This document shows positions 35,517 through 42,166 of a stretch of DNA of 64,000 bases, piece after piece. Made by a program: the position numbers and the translations under genes. The notes beneath the pieces are model-generated. The model was not told the origin of the DNA, did not search any database, and saw nothing but the letters and a program-made list of their open reading frames with translations. This DNA comes from Novosphingobium huizhouense (GTDB lineage Bacteria > Pseudomonadota > Alphaproteobacteria > Sphingomonadales > Sphingomonadaceae): assembly GCF_020179475.1 (NCBI RefSeq), contig NZ_JAILXZ010000002.1, forward strand, positions 434,001 through 498,000, given 5' to 3'. The first letter of the stretch is position 1; each line of letters starts with the position of its first letter.

Positions 35517-36443
35517 ATGGACCCGATCCGCATCGCGGTCGTGGGCGTCGGCAAGATCGCCCGCGACCAGCACCTCCCGGCGATCGCCGGCAACCGCACC
35601 TTCAGCCTTGCCGCCACCGTCAGTCCGCACGACAGCGGCGTGCCGAACGTCCCCCATCTCGGAAGCTTCGAGCAACTGCTCGAGGAAGGCCCCGCGGTCG
35701 ACGCGATCTCGCTCTGCACGCCGCCCCAAGTTCGCTACGAGCTGGCGGCGATGGCGCTCAAGCGCGGCATCCACGTCTTCCTGGAAAAGCCGCCGGGGGC
35801 GACTTTGGCGGAAGTGGCCGCGCTCGAAAGCCGGGCCGAAAAGGTCGGGGCAACGCTGTTCGCCGCGTGGCATTCGCGCTTTGCCGCAGGCGTCGCGCCT
35901 GCCCGCGCCTGGCTCGCCGAACGCAGGATCGAACGTGTCGAAATCACCTGGCGCGAAGACGTGCGAGTCTGGCACCCCGGGCAGGCGTGGATCTGGGAGC
36001 CGGGCGGGCTCGGCGTGTTCGATCCCGGCATCAACGCGCTGTCGATCGTCACGCACATCCTTCCGCGCCCGTTCTTCCTCAAGTCCGCGACGCTCGAAAT
36101 CCCCAGCAACCGCGCCGCGCCGATCGCGGCGGATATGCACTTCTGCGATACCGCTGGCGCGAAGATCCACATGGACCTCGACTGGCGGCAGACCGGTCCG
36201 CAGAGCTGGGACATCGTCGTCGAGACCGATGCCGGCGCGCTCAAGCTGTCGAACGGCGGCGCGGTGCTGTCCCTGCCCAGCGGCACCGAGCATGCCGAGG
36301 ACCACGAATATCCCGGCCTTTACGCTCGTTTCGCCACGCTGATCCGCAGCGGCCGGAGCGACGTGGATGTCGATCCGCTGCGGCTGGTCGCCGACGCATT
36401 CCTGCGCGGCAAACGCGAGACGACCGACGCCTTTATCGACTGA
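35517..36443 (+). CDS. Gfo/Idh/MocA family sugar 1-dehydrogenase, galactose/arabinose type (308 aa)
   Basis: A Rossmann domain starts IRIAVVGVGKIARDQHLPAI. ALKRGIHVFLEKPPGATLAEV carries the catalytic EKP motif, and FAAWHSRFAAGVAPAR with VRVWHPGQAWIWEPGGLGVFDPGINALSI is characteristic of D-galactose/L-arabinose 1-dehydrogenases. It would oxidise the sugar at C1 to a lactone with NAD(P), starting both the arabinose and the galactose branches encoded here. Known homologues (for example in Azospirillum) accept both sugars. It follows AraD1 by five bases. Confidence 0.83.
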   Translation: MDPIRIAVVGVGKIARDQHLPAIAGNRTFSLAATVSPHDSGVPNVPHLGSFEQLLEEGPAVDAISLCTPPQVRYELAAMALKRGIHVFLEKPPGATLAEVAALESRAEKVGATLFAAWHSRFAAGVAPARAWLAERRIERVEITWREDVRVWHPGQAWIWEPGGLGVFDPGINALSIVTHILPRPFFLKSATLEIPSNRAAPIAADMHFCDTAGAKIHMDLDWRQTGPQSWDIVVETDAGALKLSNGGAVLSLPSGTEHAEDHEYPGLYARFATLIRSGRSDVDVDPLRLVADAFLRGKRETTDAFID

Positions 36444-36465
36444 ACGCCTCTTGGGAGAGGTCACG

Positions 36466-38031
36466 ATGACAAAGAACATACGCCGTGCTGCCGCAGCTTT
36501 CCTGCTAGCTGCCAGCGCGCTCGCCGCGCCGGCCCACGCCGACACCGGCGGACGGGCGACCAGCGCCGTGCTTCATGCCGACACGCCGGGGCCGGTCTAC
36601 GACAAGCGCATCTTCACCCAGTTCGCCGAGCACCTCGGCAACGGCATCTATGGCGGGCTATGGGTGGCCGACGACAAGTCGATCCCCCAGACCAACGGGT
36701 TCCGCAACGATGTCGTCGCCGCGCTCAGGAACCTGTCGGTGCCGGTGATCCGCTGGCCCGGCGGCTGCTTTGCCGACGAATACCACTGGCGCGAGGGCAT
36801 TGGCCCCAAGGCCGGCCGACCGGTCAAGGTCAACACCCACTGGGGCGGCGTGACCGAGCCCAATGCGGTCGGCACGCACGAGTTCTTCGAATTGCTGCGC
36901 CAGGTCGGAGCCGAAGCCTACATCGCAGGCAACGTCGGCAACGGCACCCCGCAGGAAATGGCCGAGTGGGTAGAGTACATGACCGCGCCCGCGGGAAGTC
37001 TCGCCGATCTTCGCGGCAAGAACGGGCACAAGCAGCCGTGGGCGGTGCCCTACTTCGGCGTGGGCAATGAATTGTGGGGCTGCGGCGGCAACATGCGGCC
37101 CGAATATGCGGCAGACGTCACGCGTCGCTACGCCACCTTCATCAAGGCGCCCGCCGGCACGCGGATCATGAAGATCGCGGCCGGCGCCAATGTCGACGAC
37201 TACGCCTGGACTGAGACGATGATGCGCGTCGCCGGCGACATGCTCGACGGCGTATCGCTGCACTATTACGTTCACCCTGCCGGGGGCTGGCCGCCGCGTG
37301 CTCCGGCGGTCGACTTCGACGAGCACGGCTGGGCCGATGCGCTGGCCGGCGCGCGTCGCATGGACGATCTGATCACCCGCCACACCGCGATCATGGACAA
37401 GTACGATCCCGCCAAGCGGGTCTTCCTTGCCGTCGACGAATGGGGCGCGTGGTATGCGCAGGACCCCGGCACGCACCCCGGCTTCCTGCGCCAGCAGAAC
37501 ACGTTGCGCGATGCGCTGATCGCCTCGATCCACCTCGACATCTTCGCCCGTCACGCCGACCGCGTGCGGATGAGCGCGATCGCGCAGATGGTCAACGTCC
37601 TCCAGGCGATGATCCTGACCGAGGGTCGCAAGATGGTCCTTACCCCCACCTACCACGTGTTCGAGATGTACAAGCCCTGGCAGGACGGGACCGTCCTGCC
37701 GATCGACATCGACGCGCCGTGGTACGCCAAGGACCAGTTCACGATGCCGGCGGTCAGCGGGTCGGCGGTCAAGGCCAAGGATGGCAAGACCTACGTCGCG
37801 CTGTCCAACCTCGATCCTAATCAGGCCAACACCGTGCGGGTGAAGTTGACCGGGGTGGCGGCCAGCGGTGTCTCGGGCCGCGTGCTCACCGCGCCGGCAA
37901 TCAATTCGCACAACACGTTTGATGCGCCCGACGTGGTCAGGCCGGTGTCCTTCGACGCAGCTTCGATCAGCGACGGTGCGCTTTCCGTCACACTTCCTGC
38001 CAAGTCCATCGTGGTCCTGACGCTGCAATGA
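36466..38031 (+). CDS. GH51 alpha-L-arabinofuranosidase, exported (521 aa)
   Basis: A signal peptide (cleavage near APAHAD) is followed by a GH51 (beta/alpha)8 barrel: FAEHLGNGIYGGLW, VIRWPGGCFADEYHWREGIGP, acid/base Glu202 in FGVGNELWGCGG, LHYYVHPAGGW and nucleophile Glu325 in LAVDEWGAWYAQ. A C-terminal beta-sandwich completes the family architecture. It removes terminal L-arabinofuranosyl residues from arabinan, arabinogalactan or arabinoxylan fragments in the periplasm. It starts 22 bases after the sugar dehydrogenase with a GGGAGAGG site, and its stop overlaps dgoK by four bases. Confidence 0.9.
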   Translation: MTKNIRRAAAAFLLAASALAAPAHADTGGRATSAVLHADTPGPVYDKRIFTQFAEHLGNGIYGGLWVADDKSIPQTNGFRNDVVAALRNLSVPVIRWPGGCFADEYHWREGIGPKAGRPVKVNTHWGGVTEPNAVGTHEFFELLRQVGAEAYIAGNVGNGTPQEMAEWVEYMTAPAGSLADLRGKNGHKQPWAVPYFGVGNELWGCGGNMRPEYAADVTRRYATFIKAPAGTRIMKIAAGANVDDYAWTETMMRVAGDMLDGVSLHYYVHPAGGWPPRAPAVDFDEHGWADALAGARRMDDLITRHTAIMDKYDPAKRVFLAVDEWGAWYAQDPGTHPGFLRQQNTLRDALIASIHLDIFARHADRVRMSAIAQMVNVLQAMILTEGRKMVLTPTYHVFEMYKPWQDGTVLPIDIDAPWYAKDQFTMPAVSGSAVKAKDGKTYVALSNLDPNQANTVRVKLTGVAASGVSGRVLTAPAINSHNTFDAPDVVRPVSFDAASISDGALSVTLPAKSIVVLTLQ

Positions 38032-38924
38032 CCGCGACGCAGGTCCTTGGCGACTGGGGCGGCACCAACCTGCGGCTGTGGCGGCTGCGCGGCGGGACGA
38101 TCACCGACCGGATTGACGGACCCGGAACGACCGCGCTTGCTGGAAATGCAGCGCAGGTTCTTGAGGAGCGCCTGACGTCCTGGGCCGCGCAGGGACTGAT
38201 TGAGCGCGTTACGCTGTGCGGCATGGCCGGCTCTCCCGCCGGACTTCTGCTGGCCCCGTATGTGCCGTGCCCCTGCACCGTGGCGCAGTGGCTCGCCGCG
38301 CCGGCCACGGTGAAGGTGGCAGGTATCAACGTCGACGTGTTGCCGGGCCTGTCGCACCGTAGCGATGCCTCTGTGCCCGACGTGATGCGCGGCGAGGAAG
38401 CGCAGGTTTTCGGGGCGACTGCGCTGGAACCCTCTCTCGGGCAGGGCAGCCACGTCATTGTCCTGCCCGGGACCCACAGCAAGTGGGTAACGCTCGACGA
38501 CGGCGCGATCCGTCGCTTCTCGACCGCACCGACCGGTGAGGTTTTCGCCCTGCTCGCGGGAAAGTCGTCGCTGACGGGAAGCAACGAGGGCGGCACCGGC
38601 AGTTTCGAAGAGGGATATGCCCGCGGGCTCGAGCGCGCGGGAGAGCCCATGCCAGGCGCCCTGTTCGAGGCCCGGGCAGCCCGCCTGATGGACGGGCGAT
38701 CACAGGCATGGTCGCGCGGTTACCTCTCCGGTCTGCTGATCGGGGCGGAAGTCGCGCAATTTGCGCCGGGTACGGGGACCGTGGTCGTCATCGGCGCGCC
38801 AGCGCTCGCCACGCTCTATTCAGGCGCGCTGCAAAGCCGTGGCATCGCCTCGCGCACCATCGACGGCGATGCCGCCGTGCTCGCGGGCCTTACCCAATCG
38901 CTCCAGCAACAGGACCGGACATGA
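38028..38924 (+). CDS. dgoK: 2-dehydro-3-deoxygalactonokinase (298 aa)
   Basis: The ASKHA-kinase-like DgoK signature is clear: VLGDWGGTNLRLWRL at the N-terminus, TLCGMAGSPAGLLLAPYVPCP, PDVMRGEEAQVFGA, VLPGTHSKWVTLDDG and FSTAPTGEVFALLAGKSSL. It phosphorylates 2-keto-3-deoxy-D-galactonate at O6 with ATP in the De Ley-Doudoroff pathway. Its gene is tightly packed between the GH51 gene (ATGA overlap) and the aldolase gene (ATGA overlap), showing that galactose and arabinose breakdown are co-ordinated. Confidence 0.88.
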   Translation: MTATQVLGDWGGTNLRLWRLRGGTITDRIDGPGTTALAGNAAQVLEERLTSWAAQGLIERVTLCGMAGSPAGLLLAPYVPCPCTVAQWLAAPATVKVAGINVDVLPGLSHRSDASVPDVMRGEEAQVFGATALEPSLGQGSHVIVLPGTHSKWVTLDDGAIRRFSTAPTGEVFALLAGKSSLTGSNEGGTGSFEEGYARGLERAGEPMPGALFEARAARLMDGRSQAWSRGYLSGLLIGAEVAQFAPGTGTVVVIGAPALATLYSGALQSRGIASRTIDGDAAVLAGLTQSLQQQDRT

Positions 38925-39553
38925 CCATCGAAGAAGCATTGGCTGCGGGCGCTCCACCGATCGTGGCGATCCTGCGCGGCATCGGCCCGCACGAAGCGGT
39001 CGCTGTGTCCGAAGCCCTGGTTGCCGCCGGCGTCCGCCTGATCGAGGTGCCATTTAATTCTCCCGATCCGGCGGTCTCGATCGCGGCCATGGCCGGCGCG
39101 CTCGGCGATCGAGCTGCGATTGGCGGCGGTACGGTGACGAGCATCGAACTGGCCGAGGCACTCGCGCAGGCGGGAGGAACCTTCATGGTATCCCCCAACG
39201 TCGATCCCGGGATCATCCGGCGCTCGCTGGAGCTGGGGATGGACGTCCTGCCCGGTTTCCTCACTCCCACCGAAGCCTTCGCCGCCATCGGCGCGGGCGC
39301 GACAAGCCTGAAGCTGTTCCCCGGATCGGTGCTTGGCAGCGCCTATGTCAAAGCCATTGGCGAAGTCCTGCCCGCTGGCACGCGGATATGGGCCGTGGGC
39401 GGGGTGGGTCCGGCCAACGTTGCCGAATTCCGCAAGGCCGGGGTATTCGGTATCGGTGTGGGAGGTAGCCTGTACAAGCCGGGCGACGAGCCCGCCACGG
39501 TAGGCGCGAAGGCGCGCGCTCTCATCGAGGCCTGGATGGCGTGCGAGGCATGA
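38921..39553 (+). CDS. dgoA: 2-dehydro-3-deoxy-6-phosphogalactonate aldolase (210 aa)
   Basis: This is a class I aldolase of the KDPG/KDPGal family, with Glu42 in LIEVPFNSPDP and Schiff-base Lys131 in SLKLFPGSVLG. GGGTVTSIELAEAL and GGVGPANVAEFRKAG are the other conserved loops. The EVPFNSPDP wording and the position after dgoK favour phosphogalactonate over phosphogluconate. It yields pyruvate and glyceraldehyde-3-phosphate. The frame is open 5' into dgoK, but the ATG at 38921 gives the ATGA overlap and the right length. Confidence 0.87.
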   Translation: MTIEEALAAGAPPIVAILRGIGPHEAVAVSEALVAAGVRLIEVPFNSPDPAVSIAAMAGALGDRAAIGGGTVTSIELAEALAQAGGTFMVSPNVDPGIIRRSLELGMDVLPGFLTPTEAFAAIGAGATSLKLFPGSVLGSAYVKAIGEVLPAGTRIWAVGGVGPANVAEFRKAGVFGIGVGGSLYKPGDEPATVGAKARALIEAWMACEA

Positions 39554-40548
39554 GCCGGCTGCGCAGCACGATCCTGGCGCTTGCCCTGTGGGTTGCCCCC
39601 ACGCCGAGCCACGCGCAGTCGATGCCGTTGACCGGCGACCTGACGGTACACGACCCCGTTCTGATCCGCGAAGGGGCGACATGGTACGTGTTCAGCACCG
39701 TGGGCAAGTACATCGGGATCAAGACGTCGGCCGACCTGCGACACTGGACAGATGCCGGATCGGTGTTCGCCGACATACCCGCCTGGGCGAGGCAAGCCGT
39801 GCCGGGGACGGAAGGAATCTGGGCGCCCGATATCGCTTTTGTGAACGGCGAATACCGGCTCTATTATTCGGTATCCACCTTCGGTTCGAACCGTTCCGCA
39901 ATTGGCCTTGCCACGAGCCCGACTCTCGATCCCAAGTCGAAGGCCTATCGCTGGACCGACCGCGGCTTGGTTGTGCAATCCACGCCGCAAGACGATTTCA
40001 ACGCCATCGATCCGAACTTCGTGGCCGATGGCCAAGGGCGGCAATGGCTTGCGCTGGGCAGTTTCTGGAGCGGCATCAAGCTGTTTGCGCTTGATCCGAA
40101 AACAGGCAAACCCGTTCCCGGAACCGAACCCTACAGCCTTGCCGGCCGGCCAGCCCCTGCCACCGCACCCGCAGCGATCGAAGCGCCGTTCATCGTACCG
40201 CACGGGGGCGCCTACTACCTGATCGCTTCGTACGATTACTGCTGCAAGGGCGTGAACAGCACCTACTACACCGTGGTCGGACGGGCGGACAGGATCACCG
40301 GTCCCTACAAGGGCCGCGACGGCAGTTCGATGCTGCAGGGAGGCGGCACCATACTGCTTCGCGCCGATCCGCAGGAAAAGCAGCGCTATCGCGGACCAGG
40401 CCATGCCGGCGCGTTCACCGACGCCGACGGGACGACCTGGCTCGTGTGGCATGCCTATGATCGTGACGCCAACGGCGCGCCGAAGCTGCGCGTCGGGAAG
40501 CTGCGCTGGGACGAGACCGGCTGGCCCGTGGCGGAACCGATCGACTGA
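39550..40548 (+). CDS. GH43 arabinan endo-1,5-alpha-L-arabinosidase, exported (332 aa)
   Basis: A signal peptide ends at PSHAQ. A five-bladed propeller of GH43 follows, with all three catalytic acids: Asp35 in LTVHDPVLIR, Asp154 in FNAIDPNFVADG and Glu211 in AAIEAPFIVPHGG. GIWAPDIAFVNGEYRLYYS and SFWSGIKLF resemble endo-arabinanases. It would cut the 1,5-linked arabinan backbone. The ATG at 39550 shares ATGA with the aldolase stop; a GTG at 39541 is less likely. Confidence 0.87.
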   Translation: MSRLRSTILALALWVAPTPSHAQSMPLTGDLTVHDPVLIREGATWYVFSTVGKYIGIKTSADLRHWTDAGSVFADIPAWARQAVPGTEGIWAPDIAFVNGEYRLYYSVSTFGSNRSAIGLATSPTLDPKSKAYRWTDRGLVVQSTPQDDFNAIDPNFVADGQGRQWLALGSFWSGIKLFALDPKTGKPVPGTEPYSLAGRPAPATAPAAIEAPFIVPHGGAYYLIASYDYCCKGVNSTYYTVVGRADRITGPYKGRDGSSMLQGGGTILLRADPQEKQRYRGPGHAGAFTDADGTTWLVWHAYDRDANGAPKLRVGKLRWDETGWPVAEPID

Positions 40549-40574
40549 AGCCAATCCGACAGAGAGGACTTGCC

Positions 40575-41972
40575 ATGACATTCTCGCTCTCGCGCCGTGC
40601 CTTCTTTGCCGGCAGCGCGGCCCTGCCCATCGCCTGCACGCCCATGGCGGCACCCCTGCCCCTGCCACCGGCTGATGCCGGCCCCGTCAACCCGCTGGTC
40701 CGCCAGCGCGCCGATGCCCAGGTATTCCGGCATGACGACGGCTTCTATTACCTGACCGGATCGGTCCCCGAGTACGACCGCCTCGTGCTGCGCCGGTCGA
40801 AGACGATTGCAGGCCTTGCCACGGCCGATGAGCGCGTACTCTGGCGCCATCAGGCGAGCGGACCGATGTCGGGCTTCATCTGGGCGCCCGAACTCCATCT
40901 GATCGACGGGCGCTGGATCATGTACTTCGCTGCAGGCCCCAGTGGCGGCGGCGAAGACGTTTTCCGCATCCGCACGTTCGCCGTGGTCTGCGATGGACCC
41001 GATCCGATGGCTGGCAACTGGACCGTGCTCGGCCAGTTCCAGGCGCCGTGGGACAGCTTCTGCCTCGATTCGACCAGTTTCCTCCATCGCGGCACCCGCT
41101 ACTTCGCCTGGGCGCAGCGCGAACCGGGGATCGAGACGAACTCGAACCTCTACATCGCCCCTCTCGCATCGCCACTGACGCTGGCGCGAGCCGCGACCCG
41201 GCTGAGCATTCCCACGCTCGACTGGGAAGTCCGCGGGTTCAAGGTCAACGAAGCGCCCGCGGTCCTTGCGCGCAACGGTCGCCTGTTCATGACCTACTCC
41301 GCGAGCGCCACCGACGCGCGATATTGCCTCGGGCTGCTGGCCGCGCCCGACGACGCCGACATCATGGATCCCCGCGTCTGGCAGAAGTCGCAGCAGCCGG
41401 TGTTCGTGACCAGCCCCGAAACCGGGGTCTTCGGCCCGGGCCACAACAGCTTCACCGTGGACGAGCAGGGACGCGACATCCTCGTCTATCACGGGCGCGA
41501 CTACGAACACATCGATGGCGACCCGTTGTTCGATCCCAACCGGCACACCCGGGTGCAGCGGCTCTACTACAAGCCCGATGGCACCCCGGACTTCGGGGTG
41601 CCGGTAGGCAACGGGCCCCTGCCGGTCCGGCTGCTCCGTACCGACGGCGCCCCGCTTGCCTGCGAGGGAAGCCGCGTCCTTGCCGGCGCTGCCCCCCTTG
41701 CCGCAACCCAGTTCCGCCTTCTCGAAGATGCGCCCGGGATCGTGACCGTCGCGCCGATCCTGCGCCGCGACGATCGCTTGACTGTGCTGGCCGACGGCGG
41801 CATCGCGCTCTCCCCGCTGGCACAGGGCCCGGCCCAGCGCTTCGTTCTCCATCGCGAGCGCGACGGCGCGGTGATCCTCGAATCGGTTATGCGCCGCTCG
41901 TTCGCACTGGCGTCGCCGACCACCGCGAGGCTCGTGCCGATGGCCGAGGCGACGCGCTGGCGGATCGACTGA
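40575..41972 (+). CDS. GH43-type arabinosidase with twin-arginine signal (465 aa)
   Basis: The N-terminus LSRRAFFAGSAALPIAC is a twin-arginine signal; the following Cys is a poor lipobox (Pro at -3). Residues 45-345 form a GH43-like propeller: RADAQVFRHDDGFYYLTGS (catalytic Asp), SGFIWAPELHLIDGRWIMYFAAG, SFCLDSTSFLHRGTRYFAWAQ (second Asp) and FKVNEAPAVLARNGRLFMTYSAS (Glu). About 110 further residues resemble a beta-trefoil sugar-binding domain. It probably removes arabinose from side chains or oligomers. It ends the catabolic operon; the next gene is the TonB receptor. Confidence 0.82.
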   Translation: MTFSLSRRAFFAGSAALPIACTPMAAPLPLPPADAGPVNPLVRQRADAQVFRHDDGFYYLTGSVPEYDRLVLRRSKTIAGLATADERVLWRHQASGPMSGFIWAPELHLIDGRWIMYFAAGPSGGGEDVFRIRTFAVVCDGPDPMAGNWTVLGQFQAPWDSFCLDSTSFLHRGTRYFAWAQREPGIETNSNLYIAPLASPLTLARAATRLSIPTLDWEVRGFKVNEAPAVLARNGRLFMTYSASATDARYCLGLLAAPDDADIMDPRVWQKSQQPVFVTSPETGVFGPGHNSFTVDEQGRDILVYHGRDYEHIDGDPLFDPNRHTRVQRLYYKPDGTPDFGVPVGNGPLPVRLLRTDGAPLACEGSRVLAGAAPLAATQFRLLEDAPGIVTVAPILRRDDRLTVLADGGIALSPLAQGPAQRFVLHRERDGAVILESVMRRSFALASPTTARLVPMAEATRWRID

Positions 41973-42081
41973 TTACTCGGGGTTTTTCATTCGAATGCAC
42001 GCCGGCTCCGCAGCCGCGTTGCCGGCGCGCATCACTCTCTCCGTGAATTTTGCTGATCCTTTGCCGTACGCAAAATTTTTC

Positions 42082-42119
42082 TTGCCACGATTAACTCGGA
42101 CAAATAATTAGTCCGACAA
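42082..42119 (+). promoter_or_regulatory. TonB-receptor promoter with tandem FadR-like operators
   Basis: TTGCCA (42082-42087), exactly 17 bases and TAATTA (42105-42110) form a good sigma-70-type promoter. The operator TAGTCCGACAA (42109-42119) matches TnGTnnnACnA and covers the end of the -10 and the expected start site. A weaker copy, AACTCGGACAA (42093-42103), lies in the spacer exactly 16 bases upstream. Binding of the local GntR regulator would block polymerase. Confidence 0.65.
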
Positions 42120-42166
42120 ATTTGGGCATGGCATAGGGGCTGGCCCGTACCAGGGAGGGTGATCTC

